NCBI RefSeq assembly: GCF_014764305.1
Contig: NZ_CP061703.1
Span: 2,014,800 to 2,078,799 of the forward strand
Direction of reading: 5' to 3'
DNA: 64,000 bases
From: Mesoflavibacter profundi
GTDB taxonomy: Bacteria; Bacteroidota; Bacteroidia; Flavobacteriales; Flavobacteriaceae
Shown: one piece after another, positions 19,197 through 27,573 of the stretch
How the letters are laid out: the number at the start of each line of letters is the position of its first letter
Position numbering within the stretch: the first letter of the stretch is position 1
Program-made: the position numbers and the translations under genes
Notes under the pieces: model-generated
Told to the model about the DNA's origin: nothing
Database searches by the model: none
The model's input: only the letters and a program-made list of their open reading frames with translations

Positions 19197-20013
19197 GTAA
19201 TTGGTTGTAAAGTGTGATACATTCTTTGGCTTCTTTAACATCATGCGCGCGTAAAATTTTAGCACCTTTTTGTAACGCAATCATGTGTAAAGCTGTTGTT
19301 CCGTTTAGTGCATTTTGAGCTGTTGTGTCTAGTGTTTTGTATATCATCGATTTACGAGATATGCCAACCAAAAGTGGTAAATCGGCGATATTTAAAAGCT
19401 CTAATTGGTTTAAAAGTTCAAAATTTTGCTGTGTAGTTTTGGCAAATCCAAAACCAGGATCTAAAATTAAATCTATTATACCTAAAGCTCTTGCTTTGCT
19501 AATACGATCAGAAAAATAAAGATTAACATCTTTAGTTAAATTGTCATATTCTGTAAGCGTTTGCATGGTTTGTGGTGTACCACGCATATGCATCATAATG
19601 TATGGTACACTTAGTTTTGCAACTGTTTCTAGCATGTTTTTATCTAAAAATCCTGCCGAAATATCATTAATCAAACTCGCGCCTGCATTAATGGTTTGTT
19701 TGGCAACTTCACTTCTAAAAGTGTCTACAGAAATAATAATTTCTGGAAAATGTTTCATTAGTAACTCGATAATAGGAATTATGCGCTGCAATTCTTCATC
19801 TTCAGTAACAAAATCTGCATTAGGTCTAGAGCTGTAAGCGCCAACGTCTATAAAGGTAGCGCCTTGATTAAGCATAGTTTCTACTTGATTTAAAATAGAA
19901 TTTTCGTCTTTATAGTGTCCGCCATCATAAAAAGAATCTGGAGTTACATTTAAAATACCCATTACTTTTGGTAAGCTTAAATCAACTAGTTGTCCTTTAC
20001 AATTTATTGTCAT
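19189..20013 (-). CDS. folP: Dihydropteroate synthase
   Basis: 274 residues, a complete TIM-barrel. Visible motifs are MGILNVTPDSFYDGG (loop 1), DVGAYSSRPNA (loop 2; the family usually has GESTRPG), VSVDTFRSEVA, LINDISAG, LDPGFGFAKT and LLVGISRKSMI (pABA/pterin-pyrophosphate site). It joins p-aminobenzoate to dihydropterin pyrophosphate in folate synthesis and is the sulfonamide target. It is the first gene of the operon with the lipoprotein and cdaA, and divergent from the DUF1599 gene. Confidence 0.96.
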   Translation of the reverse strand: MTINCKGQLVDLSLPKVMGILNVTPDSFYDGGHYKDENSILNQVETMLNQGATFIDVGAYSSRPNADFVTEDEELQRIIPIIELLMKHFPEIIISVDTFRSEVAKQTINAGASLINDISAGFLDKNMLETVAKLSVPYIMMHMRGTPQTMQTLTEYDNLTKDVNLYFSDRISKARALGIIDLILDPGFGFAKTTQQNFELLNQLELLNIADLPLLVGISRKSMIYKTLDTTAQNALNGTTALHMIALQKGAKILRAHDVKEAKECITLYNQLHA

Positions 20014-20128
20014 AAGTACATGTATAATAGAAGTTGGGATATCTTATAAAAACTTTAATCCCTAAACTTTGAACTTTAAAAATTTTTATGCGAAATTTAC
20101 GCAAATTATCAAGATAAGAACATCATTT

Positions 20129-20668
20129 ATGCAAGATACTTCCAAACAATACGATGCAGTAATTAAAATTTGTCGTGATCTTTTTAAAAAGAAAATGTCC
20201 GACTATGGTAGTGCATGGCGTATTTTAAGATTACCTTCTTTAACAGACCAGATTTTTATTAAAGCACAACGTATAAGAGGTTTACAACAAAATGATGTAA
20301 GAAAAGTTGACGAAGGTGAACAAAGCGAATTTATTGGCATTATCAACTACTGTATTATGGCATTAATACAATTAGAAAAAGGTGTTGTAGAGCAACCAGA
20401 TATGCAATTAGAAGACGCTTTAGAATTGTATGATAAGCACGTAAATATCACAAAAACATTAATGGAAAATAAAAATCATGATTATGGCGAAGCTTGGCGT
20501 GATATGCGCGTTAGTAGCCTAACAGATTTAATTTTACAAAAGTTATTACGTGTAAAACAAATTGAAGATAACCAAGGAAAAACATTGGTAAGCGAAGGTA
20601 TAGATGCCAATTATCAAGATATGGTAAACTATGCAGTGTTTTCTATGATTCATTTAAACGAAAAATAA
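20129..20668 (+). CDS. DUF1599 protein (duplicated domain)
   Basis: 179 residues from ATG 20129 (MQDTSKQYDAVIKICRDLF). The frame is open 60 bases further up, but that extension overlaps the folP promoter region and is not family-like. Two tandem copies of the DUF1599 unit carry the signature DYG[SE]AWR near residues 25 and 118, each followed by a SLTD-I--K--R block. The family has been linked by domain databases to nucleotide modification; no activity is established. It is conserved in Bacteroidota just upstream of BT_3928/tpiA, as here. Confidence 0.85.
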   Translation: MQDTSKQYDAVIKICRDLFKKKMSDYGSAWRILRLPSLTDQIFIKAQRIRGLQQNDVRKVDEGEQSEFIGIINYCIMALIQLEKGVVEQPDMQLEDALELYDKHVNITKTLMENKNHDYGEAWRDMRVSSLTDLILQKLLRVKQIEDNQGKTLVSEGIDANYQDMVNYAVFSMIHLNEK

Positions 20669-20670
20669 CT

Positions 20671-20740
20671 GTTATTCCTGCGTAGGTAGGAAAACATAAA
20701 TAATATTAACTAAATATATTTCTGTCTAGTCAGAAATAAC
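20671..20740. repeat. REP-like composite hairpin
   Basis: A degenerate ATTCCTGCG..GG.AGGAA element (compare 47183-47204) and a second hairpin ATTTCTG / CAGAAAT. The ends GTTATT...AATAAC are also complementary. It fills the gap between the DUF1599 and BT_3928 genes. Confidence 0.5.
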
Positions 20741-20748
20741 AAAGCACT

Positions 20749-22050
20749 ATGAAAGTTGTAGTTGGATTTTTAAGAATTTTTGTCGGAATATTTTTTATTA
20801 TTTCAGGATTTATAAAGCTAAATGATCCTATAGGATTTGCTTTTAAACTAGAAGAATATTTTGGACCAACCGTTTTAGATTTACCATTTTTTACACCATA
20901 TGCTTTAATCATTTCTATAGTTGTTGTGGTTTTAGAAGTGCTTTTAGGTGTGTTTTTAATTATTGGTTACAAGAAGAAATTTACGTTATGGAGCTTGTTG
21001 TTAATGATTATTTTCTTCACGTTTTTAACTTTTTATTCGGCATATTTTAATAAAGTAAAAGATTGTGGTTGTTTTGGTGACGCTATGAAAATGGATCCAT
21101 GGGAAAGCTTTGGTAAAGATGTTGTATTGTTAGTTATGATACTTATCATTTTTGCAGGACAAAAATACATTAAGCCTTTTTTCAATAAATTTATAACGAC
21201 TATTATAGCATTAATTAGCTTTATAGCATGTTTAGGCTTTGCCTATCATGTATTAATGCATTTGCCAACAATAGATTTTAGACCATTTAAAGTAGGTAAT
21301 AATATTACCGAAAAAATGATAATTCCAGAAGATGCGCCACAAGCAGTAATAGAGTATACTTGGACGTTTAACGAAAACGGTAAAGATGTAGAATACGTTA
21401 CAAATGGAAGTTATCCAACATCTTCAGGAAAATACATAAAAGTAGAAACTAAGACTATAAAAGAAGGTTATGAGCCGCCAATACACGATTTTTCTATCGA
21501 AAAAGATGGCGAAGATTATACAGAAGATATCTTAAATAGACCAAATGTAATTTTAATTGTAAACTATAATTTAGCAACTGCCGAAACACAAGGTTTAGAA
21601 GCAATAAAAGTATTTACAGATAAAGCAATTGCTAACGGTTACGATGTAATAGGCTTAACAGCAACAGGTCCAGAAGAAGTAAAAACAATAACAACTAAAT
21701 ATGGATTAGGTTATGATTATTATTTCTGTGACGAAACTGCATTAAAAACAATTATACGTTCTAATCCAGGAATATTAAAGCTTAAAAAAGGAACAATCAT
21801 TCAAAAGAAACATTGGAATGATGTAGATGAAATTGAATTACCTAAAGTAGAAAGACCTAAAAAAGAAGAAATAATAGCCTATTTTATTAATGATAGTATA
21901 GCAACAAAAAGCCAAATGGATAGTTTAGATCCAAATACTATAGATAAAATGGATGTAATTAAAGAAGGTGCTATTTTAGATTCTTTAAACCAAACTTCTA
22001 GCGTAAATTACAACGGTATAATTAAAATTACGCTTAACAATCAACAATAA
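20749..22050 (+). CDS. BT_3928-family protein (DoxX/MauE-like membrane domain plus periplasmic domain)
   Basis: 433 residues. Four or five membrane helices in the first ~170 residues form a DoxX/MauE-like domain with the motif DCGCFGDAM on a loop, a Cys pair typical of MauE/VKOR-related redox or quinone-linked proteins. Residues ~180-370 form an alpha/beta domain (NVILIVNYNLATAETQG, GYDVIGLTATGPEEV) suggesting a thioredoxin-like fold without an obvious CxxC. The family is conserved before tpiA in Bacteroidota; the role is unknown. Only 11 bases precede the next gene, so they form an operon. Confidence 0.85.
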   Translation: MKVVVGFLRIFVGIFFIISGFIKLNDPIGFAFKLEEYFGPTVLDLPFFTPYALIISIVVVVLEVLLGVFLIIGYKKKFTLWSLLLMIIFFTFLTFYSAYFNKVKDCGCFGDAMKMDPWESFGKDVVLLVMILIIFAGQKYIKPFFNKFITTIIALISFIACLGFAYHVLMHLPTIDFRPFKVGNNITEKMIIPEDAPQAVIEYTWTFNENGKDVEYVTNGSYPTSSGKYIKVETKTIKEGYEPPIHDFSIEKDGEDYTEDILNRPNVILIVNYNLATAETQGLEAIKVFTDKAIANGYDVIGLTATGPEEVKTITTKYGLGYDYYFCDETALKTIIRSNPGILKLKKGTIIQKKHWNDVDEIELPKVERPKKEEIIAYFINDSIATKSQMDSLDPNTIDKMDVIKEGAILDSLNQTSSVNYNGIIKITLNNQQ

Positions 22051-22061
22051 ATTATAGACTT

Positions 22062-23138
22062 CTGATAAGTTATTTACTAAATAAAACTAGTTATGCATTA
22101 TTCACACTATTTGGTGTAGTAACAGTTATTTTCTTTTTATTTAGTGTCTTGCCTGGTGATCCAGCACAAATGATGTTAGGACAAAACGAGGATAGTGAAC
22201 AGTTGGCAATTGTCAAAAAAAAATATGGATTTGACAAGCCAATTACAACACAATATCTATACTATTTAAATGATTTATCACCAATTTCCTTTCATTCAAA
22301 AAAAGAAGACGATTACACATTTTTAAGACCAAATAAATACACAGCAACCAAACTATTTTCTTTAGGAAATATCACAACGGTTATAAAGTTCTCATATTTA
22401 AGAGAAAGCTTTACAAAACAAGGTAAAAAAGTAAGTCAAGTTCTTTCAGAAACCTTACCAAATACCTTTGTGTTGGCATTTACTGCCATCACAATAGCTT
22501 TAATTTTAGGAGTGTTTTTGGGTATAATTTCAGCATTAAAAAAAGATACATTTTTAGATAAAAGCATACAAATATTAAGCAATTTAGGGATGAGCGTACC
22601 ATCATTTTTTAGCGCCATATTATTTGCATGGTTTTTTGGGTTTGTATTACATAAGTACACTAATTTAGAGATGACAGGTAGTTTGTATGAGCTTGACGAC
22701 TTTGGTGAGCAAATACACATCAAATGGAAAAACCTTATTCTTCCTGCTTTTGTGTTAGGAATACGTCCATTAGCAGTCGTCATTCAATTAATGCGAAATT
22801 CGTTACTAGAAGTTTTTAATCAAGATTACATTCGCACTGCAAAAGCAAAAGGATTATCACAATTTCAAATTATAAAAAATCACGCAATAAAAAACGCACT
22901 AAATCCAGTGGTAACAGCAATTTCTGGTTGGTTTGCTAGTATGTTAGCAGGCGCAGTTTTTGTAGAGTATATTTTTGGTTGGAACGGATTAGGAAAAGAA
23001 ATAGTTAACGCATTAAATACCTTAGATTTACCAGTAATAATGGGATCTGTACTAATAATTGCTTTACTATTCATAATAATTAATATTTTTGTAGATATCA
23101 TTTACGGTTGGTTAGATCCAAAAGTAAAATTAGAGTAA
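22062..23138 (+). CDS. DppB-type peptide ABC transporter permease (non-canonical start)
   Basis: About 358 residues. The only conventional start in frame is TTG 22149, but it would delete the first membrane helix, which is plainly encoded upstream (YALFTLFGVVTVIFFLFSVL then PGDPAQMMLG, the invariant DppB N-terminus). The frame opens after a stop at 22035-22037 and contains no ATG, GTG or TTG before 22149. The best alignment to relatives uses CTG 22062 (then ISYLLNKTSYAL). Six membrane helices are visible, and the EAA loop is QDYIRTAKAKGLSQFQII, the coupling site for the ATPase. Compared with enterobacterial DppB there is an extra ~80-residue periplasmic loop. The substrate is probably oligopeptides; no ATPase or binding protein is adjacent. 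Confidence 0.8.
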   Translation: MISYLLNKTSYALFTLFGVVTVIFFLFSVLPGDPAQMMLGQNEDSEQLAIVKKKYGFDKPITTQYLYYLNDLSPISFHSKKEDDYTFLRPNKYTATKLFSLGNITTVIKFSYLRESFTKQGKKVSQVLSETLPNTFVLAFTAITIALILGVFLGIISALKKDTFLDKSIQILSNLGMSVPSFFSAILFAWFFGFVLHKYTNLEMTGSLYELDDFGEQIHIKWKNLILPAFVLGIRPLAVVIQLMRNSLLEVFNQDYIRTAKAKGLSQFQIIKNHAIKNALNPVVTAISGWFASMLAGAVFVEYIFGWNGLGKEIVNALNTLDLPVIMGSVLIIALLFIIINIFVDIIYGWLDPKVKLE

Positions 23139-23139
23139 A

Positions 23140-23160
23140 AATTCCTGCGAAAGCAAGGGA
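23140..23160. repeat. REP-like fragment
   Basis: ATTCCTGCGAAAGCAAGGGA, a decayed copy of the hairpin that is perfect at 47184-47203 (ATTCCTGC-GAAA-GCAGGAAT), located just after the permease stop. Confidence 0.5.
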
Positions 23161-23281
23161 GCTCATAACAGACAAATAAAATTACAATAGTGTTTAAAAC
23201 TTTAAAAAATCAGTTTTTCACTAATAAAATAAAAGTTTAATTAAAAAGAAGGTAGTAATTACTGCATTCGCCAGAATAAAC

Positions 23282-24031
23282 ATGAGAAAAAATATCGTCG
23301 CAGGAAACTGGAAAATGAATAATGATTTAGCCCAAACAGAAGGCTTATTAACAGATTTGCAAAAGCAAACACAAACCAGTGAAGCAGAAGTAATGGTAGC
23401 GCCATCATTTACTAACCTTTGGCATGCATTTCAATCCTTACGCACATCTAATATAGAAGTGGTAGCGCAAAATATGCACTTTGCAGATAATGGAGCTTAC
23501 ACAGGAGAAGTTAGTGCATCAATGTTAAAAAGTGTAGGCATACAAACAGTTATATTAGGACATAGCGAGCGACGTGCTTACTTTAACGAAACAGATGCAA
23601 TATTAGCTAAAAAAGTAGATGCAGCATTAGCAAATACAATGCGAGTAATTTTCTGTTTTGGAGAAGAGTTGGAAGACCGCAAAGCAAATAAAGAAGAAGC
23701 AGTTGTAAAATCGCAAATAAGCAATGCGTTATTTCATCTAGAAGCAGACGCATTTAAAAACATTGTTTTAGCCTACGAGCCAGTATGGGCAATAGGAACA
23801 GGCGAAACTGCAACACCAGAACAAGCACAAGACATGCACGCATTTATACGTAAAACTTTATCAGAAAAATATGGTGAAGAAGTCGCAAATAGCGTATCAA
23901 TACTTTATGGCGGAAGCGTAAAACCAAACAACGCAAAAGAAATTTTCTCAAAACCAGATGTAGATGGAGGATTAATAGGAGGCGCATCATTAAAAGCCCA
24001 AGATTTTTTCGAAATCGTAAACGCATTTTAA
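23282..24031 (+). CDS. tpiA: Triosephosphate isomerase
   Basis: 249 residues, the normal family length. Catalytic landmarks are GNWKMN (Lys), ILGHSERR (electrophilic His), AYEPVWAIGTG (catalytic Glu plus the start of the mobile loop 6) and YGGSVKPNNA with GGLIGGASL (phosphate binding). It interconverts dihydroxyacetone phosphate and glyceraldehyde 3-phosphate in glycolysis and gluconeogenesis as a cytoplasmic dimer. It is downstream of the BT_3928/permease pair and upstream of prmA, with a REP-like hairpin in each flanking gap. Confidence 0.98.
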   Translation: MRKNIVAGNWKMNNDLAQTEGLLTDLQKQTQTSEAEVMVAPSFTNLWHAFQSLRTSNIEVVAQNMHFADNGAYTGEVSASMLKSVGIQTVILGHSERRAYFNETDAILAKKVDAALANTMRVIFCFGEELEDRKANKEEAVVKSQISNALFHLEADAFKNIVLAYEPVWAIGTGETATPEQAQDMHAFIRKTLSEKYGEEVANSVSILYGGSVKPNNAKEIFSKPDVDGGLIGGASLKAQDFFEIVNAF

Positions 24032-24053
24032 AATACTAATTATAGTGTTACCC

Positions 24054-24089
24054 TTTGCCTGATTTAAGTCAGGCAAAGCGTCGCGCTTT
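24054..24089. repeat. Double hairpin after tpiA
   Basis: TTTGCCTGA / TCAGGCAAA (9 bp) immediately followed by AAAGCG-TCG-CGCTTT. The two share AAA, so the stems are mutually exclusive at their junction. It is REP-like; a T7 run at about 24101 might also make it a weak terminator. Confidence 0.5.
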
Positions 24090-24175
24090 CCATTATATCT
24101 TTTTTTCGTACCTCAAAAAAGGATGTCATTTCAATCGCTAACACGGGATTATCCGTAAAATAAATAGCAAAACCA

Positions 24176-25015
24176 ATGTCAAATATTATCTATAAAGGTT
24201 ACTATTTTAAAGTAGAACCATTACAACCAGCTGTAGAAATTTTAATAGCCGAACTAGGATACGCTGGCTTTGAAAGTTTTGTCGAAACCGAAGAAGGAGT
24301 AACAGCATACATCCAAAAAGACGAGTGGAATGAAAATATCTTAGAAGATATTCAAATATTAAAATCTGAAGAGTTTGATATATCCTACACGCATGAAGAT
24401 ATAGAACAAACCAATTGGAATGCAGAATGGGAAAAAAACTTTAACCCAATAGTAGTAGATAATCAATGTGCAGTACGTGCGCCATTTCATGAAAAATTTG
24501 ACACAGAATTTGATATTGTTATAGAACCAAAGATGAGCTTTGGAACAGGACATCATGAAACAACACACATGATGATTCAATATATTCTGCAAAACAATTT
24601 TAAAGACCAATCGGTTTTAGATATGGGTTGTGGTACAGCGGTTTTGGCAATACTTACAGAAATGAAAGGCGCCAATAAAATAGATGCTATAGATATAGAT
24701 AACTGGTGTTATTTAAACAGCTTAGAAAATGTAGAGCGTAATAACTGTAATAATATAGCGGTTTACGAAGGTGATGCGACTTTACTTACAGATCAGCAAT
24801 ACGACACAATAATTGCAAACATAAACAGGAACATTTTATTGCAAGACATAAATGTATATGCAAAGCGATTAAACGCTAATGGTAGCTTGTTTTTAAGTGG
24901 TTTTTATCAAGAAGATATTCCGCTAATAGAAAAAGAATGTAATAGTAACAACCTTGTATTAAAAACAACATTAAATAAAAACAATTGGGTTGCACTTCAT
25001 TTTGTAAAAAAATAA
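24176..25015 (+). CDS. prmA: Ribosomal protein L11 methyltransferase
   Basis: 279 residues. The N-terminal substrate-recognition domain (about 1-95) is followed by a class I SAM methyltransferase: MSFGTGHHETT (the diagnostic PrmA linker), LDMGCGTAVLAIL (motif I), IDAIDIDNW (motif II) and IIANINRNIL (the catalytic N-x-N-type motif IV). It trimethylates amino groups of L11 near the GTPase centre. The ATG at 24176 fits the family start. Located between tpiA and the HEIGH protease; probably its own unit. Confidence 0.95.
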   Translation: MSNIIYKGYYFKVEPLQPAVEILIAELGYAGFESFVETEEGVTAYIQKDEWNENILEDIQILKSEEFDISYTHEDIEQTNWNAEWEKNFNPIVVDNQCAVRAPFHEKFDTEFDIVIEPKMSFGTGHHETTHMMIQYILQNNFKDQSVLDMGCGTAVLAILTEMKGANKIDAIDIDNWCYLNSLENVERNNCNNIAVYEGDATLLTDQQYDTIIANINRNILLQDINVYAKRLNANGSLFLSGFYQEDIPLIEKECNSNNLVLKTTLNKNNWVALHFVKK

Positions 25016-25240
25016 GCATAAAAGACAATGTTCGATAAAATGCATAAAATTTTAACACAAAAACCCTTAATTCTCTTTATTTTACGGTGTAAACCGCAAA
25101 TTTCATCAATCTAATTACCTTACCTTTATCATGATAATTATCTCACATAAGATTAATAGCATTATCCCTTAAACTAACATTAATTTTTGTGTGACACATT
25201 TTACGTAAAGCAACCATTTATTAATTTAAAATTCAAAACA

Positions 25241-26077
25241 ATGAAAAAAATTAAATTTATGGCTTTAGGTAGCCTATGTCTAATTTTAGGATTACAATCA
25301 TGTCAAACTACAGAAGATTCTGCAATCGTTGAAGAAGAAGCTTTAACAAAAGAATTATCTACAGAGCTTTTAGAGAAGCTAGCGCAAGCACAAATTAATA
25401 CAGACGATGTAAAATATGTAGACTTTTTATTGCCAGATGGTAGTACTACAGAAATGATTGAGGTAGAAGGAGATATTTATATGACCGAAAGTCAGATATT
25501 AAATATGAAAACTACCGCAAGCGAAAACAGTCGTAATTATCGTACCAATAATCTTGTGTCGCAAGGTAAAACTATTACAATAATTGGTTATACTGGTGGC
25601 GGCGGTTATGGGCTTTCTTCTAAAGAAAGAACTGCGTTACAATGGGCAGTAAATAATTACAATGCTTTAAGCGGTGTTTCAATATCGTTTCAACTAACGT
25701 TCGGAACTAATTATTCTAATAAAGACATGGTCGTGTATCATAATCCAAGTCAATCTGGTGCAGGTGGATCTGCAGGATTTCCAGAAAATGGTAATCCATA
25801 CAAATGGGTACAGATATATGGTTTAGATAACTATGATACAAATGTTGTAGAGCACGTAATTACTCATGAAATTGGACATTCTGTTGGATTTAGACATACA
25901 GATTGGTTTAATAGAGCAAGTTGTGGACAAAACGTAAACGAAGGAGCTGGATCTATAGGTGCTATAGATTTAGGCGGTAATAGTCCAGAAACTTCTGTAA
26001 TGTTAGCGTGTTTTAGCAGTAACGAAGATGGAGAATTTGGAGTCGATGATATTAATGGCTTGCAAATAATGTATTAA
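25241..26077 (+). CDS. M57-type HEIGH metalloprotease lipoprotein
   Basis: 278 residues from ATG 25241. The upstream open frame has no signal; this start gives a lysine-rich signal with lipobox GLQSC. The zinc site is VITHEIGHSVGFRHTDW, i.e. HExxHxxGxxH with the HEIGH residues that name the family. A propeptide-like region lies at about 25-105, then the catalytic domain. It also has a Cys pair after the zinc site (ASCGQN and LACFSS). It probably cleaves proteins in the periplasm or at the surface; the targets are unknown. A strong terminator follows. Confidence 0.88.
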   Translation: MKKIKFMALGSLCLILGLQSCQTTEDSAIVEEEALTKELSTELLEKLAQAQINTDDVKYVDFLLPDGSTTEMIEVEGDIYMTESQILNMKTTASENSRNYRTNNLVSQGKTITIIGYTGGGGYGLSSKERTALQWAVNNYNALSGVSISFQLTFGTNYSNKDMVVYHNPSQSGAGGSAGFPENGNPYKWVQIYGLDNYDTNVVEHVITHEIGHSVGFRHTDWFNRASCGQNVNEGAGSIGAIDLGGNSPETSVMLACFSSNEDGEFGVDDINGLQIMY

Positions 26078-26090
26078 TTAATCCCTAAGT

Positions 26091-26125
26091 AAAAAGACCT
26101 TTGTTAGCTCAAAGGTCTTTTTTTT
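26091..26125 (+). terminator. Intrinsic terminator of the HEIGH protease gene
   Basis: AAAAAGACCTTTG / CAAAGGTCTTTTT stem, loop TTAGCT, long T run. Confidence 0.92.
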
Positions 26126-26163
26126 GTATTTAAATATTTCTTATTTTTATAAAAAATATAGTT

Positions 26164-26439
26164 ATGAGTACTATTGAAAAAATTAAAGAAGAATACTTAG
26201 TAGATACTTTAGAGAAAAAAAATAATGAAATTGTTTTATACAATGATGATGTAAACACCTTTGATCATGTTATAGATACACTAATTTATGCTTGTGATCA
26301 CACGCCAGAACAAGCAGAGCAATGTTCTATATTGGTTCACTATAAAGGTAAGTGTACTGTAAAAACAGGTGATTATGATGATCTAAAACCAAGATGCAGT
26401 AAGTTGCTTGAAGCAGGCTTAAGTGCAGAAATAATTTAA
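26164..26439 (+). CDS. clpS: ClpS adaptor of the Clp protease
   Basis: 91 residues. The core LYNDDVNTFDHVIDTLIYAC and the following HTPEQAEQCSILVHYKGKC match ClpS, including the N-degron-binding Asn/Asp pair (DDVNTFD) and the His region. It delivers N-end-rule substrates to ClpAP/ClpCP in the cytoplasm. The flexible N-terminus is charged. It is flanked by terminators on both sides and is therefore monocistronic; clpA/clpC is not in the window. Confidence 0.95.
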   Translation: MSTIEKIKEEYLVDTLEKKNNEIVLYNDDVNTFDHVIDTLIYACDHTPEQAEQCSILVHYKGKCTVKTGDYDDLKPRCSKLLEAGLSAEII

Positions 26440-26443
26440 TATA

Positions 26444-26468
26444 AAGCGCCAGATATGGCGCTTTTTTA
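26444..26468 (+). terminator. Intrinsic terminator of clpS
   Basis: AGCGCCA / TGGCGCT stem, loop GATA, T6 run; overlaps the stop codon of the convergent DUF2892 gene. Confidence 0.85.
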
Positions 26469-26669
26469 TTTCTTCCGACAAGTGTTAATTCCTATTAACG
26501 AATAGATTGGACAAAAATTAATAAAACTTGTGATTAAAAATATAATTGCTATAACCATTAAAATATAAGCAATGGTGCCTTCAATAACATTTAAAAAATA
26601 TAATATAGCGATAATAATTGCGGTTAAAACTCTTAAACTTTTGTCTAATGCGCCCATGTTTTTATTCAT
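26466..26669 (-). CDS. DUF2892 (YgaP-like) small membrane protein
   Basis: 67 residues: a short polar N-terminus (MNKNMGALDKSLRVL), two closely spaced membrane helices (about 15-55) and the tail FCPIYSLIGINTCRKK. The DxxxR start, hairpin of helices and C-P-x-Y...C pattern are those of DUF2892, found alone or fused to rhodanese domains. The function is unknown; the two Cys may be redox active. Separated from upstream tRNA-Arg by a terminator. Confidence 0.82.
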   Translation of the reverse strand: MNKNMGALDKSLRVLTAIIIAILYFLNVIEGTIAYILMVIAIIFLITSFINFCPIYSLIGINTCRKK

Positions 26670-26721
26670 AACAATCTTGTTATTAATTGGTTAGGCTTAA
26701 ATTTAACTAATGTAAATAAAA

Positions 26722-26747
26722 AAAGCAAGCTAAAATTAGCTTGCTTT
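26722..26747 (-). terminator. Intrinsic terminator of tRNA-Arg
   Basis: AAAGCAAGCTA / TAGCTTGCTTT stem just past the tRNA 3' end on the minus strand, ending in a T run. Confidence 0.88.
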
Positions 26748-26754
26748 AAAGTAG

Positions 26755-26828
26755 TGACCTCGACAGGATTCAAACCTGTAACCTTCTGAGCCGTAATCAG
26801 ATGCGCTATTCAGTTGCGCCACGAGGCC
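26755..26828 (-). tRNA. tRNA-Arg (anticodon ACG)
   Basis: A 74-base cloverleaf on the minus strand: acceptor GGCCTCG with CGAGGTC (one G-U), D-stem GCGC/GCGC, anticodon stem TCTGA/TCAGA enclosing TTACGGC (anticodon ACG), T-arm ACAGG-TTTGAAT-CCTGT. Discriminator A; CCA is not encoded. Confidence 0.96.
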
Positions 26829-26843
26829 TTTTTTTTGTGGGTG

Positions 26844-26875
26844 CAAATATATTTCTTTTTTATTTAAACTTCAAA
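26844..26875 (-). promoter_or_regulatory. Promoter of tRNA-Arg
   Basis: Minus strand TTTTG, 20-base spacer, TATATTTG (-7 at 26844-26851), about 16 bases before the tRNA 5' end. Confidence 0.75.
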
Positions 26876-26891
26876 ATTAATAGGGATAAAT

Positions 26892-27044
26892 TTAATCTAA
26901 CGCATTTTTTGTAACATAAAGTTTCCATCCAAAGATTAGTAATTGCAGTTTAGTTGCTTTACTTAAATCTAATCTTTTCTTAGTATAACTAGGTAGTACA
27001 AGTTTGTTAAGTTTAGATAATGCTTTAAAAATTGTTTTTTTCAT
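26892..27044 (-). CDS. Conserved-looking 50-residue basic protein, unknown function
   Basis: 50 residues from ATG 27044. An earlier ATG at 27089 is excluded because a perfect promoter lies at 27060-27090, placing the transcript start after it. Basic N-terminus (MKKTIFKALSKLNKLVLPSY), then KKRLDLSKATKLQLLIFGW and KLYVTKNALD. It resembles small uncharacterised proteins I associate with Flavobacteria; one amphipathic and one hydrophobic helix are likely. No function can be assigned. A clean own promoter supports a real gene. Confidence 0.7.
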   Translation of the reverse strand: MKKTIFKALSKLNKLVLPSYTKKRLDLSKATKLQLLIFGWKLYVTKNALD

Positions 27045-27059
27045 AATAACACCTTTTTG

Positions 27060-27090
27060 CAAAGCTATGTGTTTTGTTTGTAAAGCCAAA
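27060..27090 (-). promoter_or_regulatory. Promoter of the 50-residue protein gene
   Basis: Minus strand TTTG, 19-base spacer, TAGCTTTG (27060-27067): an exact match to the Bacteroidota consensus, 16 bases before ATG 27044. Confidence 0.8.
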
Positions 27091-27573
27091 TTAGTTTAAA
27101 AAAAGGTAAAACTTATTCTAGACTAAGTTTTACGTTTTGTTTTTAGACTATAATCGATGTTATAATATCGATTATAAATTTGGCAATTGTTAGCATAGTT
27201 GTTTGGTTTAAGGGTTAATATTACAGTCACATTTTGTGATTGTTTTTTGAAGATATATTTTTTAAATGTTTACTTCCAAGAAAAAAGTTGAAAATCTATA
27301 AAATTCACTTTAACTTATAAACTAAATAAACGTTATCGGTTTTAATATTTTTAAACATCTCTTAATTAAAATTATAATCTGTAAGTTTAAATTGAATTTA
27401 TTATTTAAATATGTAATAATTCAAGGCGTTTTTTTGTAGTGTTTTTTTAAAATAAGGGACTTTTTGTCTGTAAAAAGCAGTTTCTGTTCATTTTGGTTTA
27501 TTTAAATAAATCCTAACAACTTAAATATTAACTTATTTATAGTAGTATATTTGCAAAAATAATTCTCCTAAAA
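27091..27573. other. Long AT-rich intergenic region with two palindromes
   Basis: About 480 bases with no supportable gene. It contains a perfect 10-bp dyad TATAATCGAT / ATCGATTATA with an 8-base centre (27149-27176), and TCACA-TTT-TGTGA (27227-27239), a Crp/Fnr-like dyad in outward arrangement. The nuclease gene has a TATATTTG -7 element at 27546-27553. The dyads could be operators for either divergent gene. Confidence 0.5.

Noticed and set aside
20730-20912. Minus-strand 60-codon frame opposite the BT_3928 start
   Set aside because: Antisense shadow of a well-supported gene, with no family resemblance or promoter.
22149-22151. TTG as the start of the DppB-like permease
   Set aside because: It would remove the conserved first membrane helix that is encoded in frame upstream.
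25187-25240. Upstream in-frame ATG of the HEIGH protease
   Set aside because: It would put 18 polar residues before a lipoprotein signal; ATG 25241 gives a proper signal peptide.
27149-27239. The two palindromes as an origin or attachment site
   Set aside because: No DnaA-box cluster, tRNA-end duplication or integrase nearby; kept only as possible operators.
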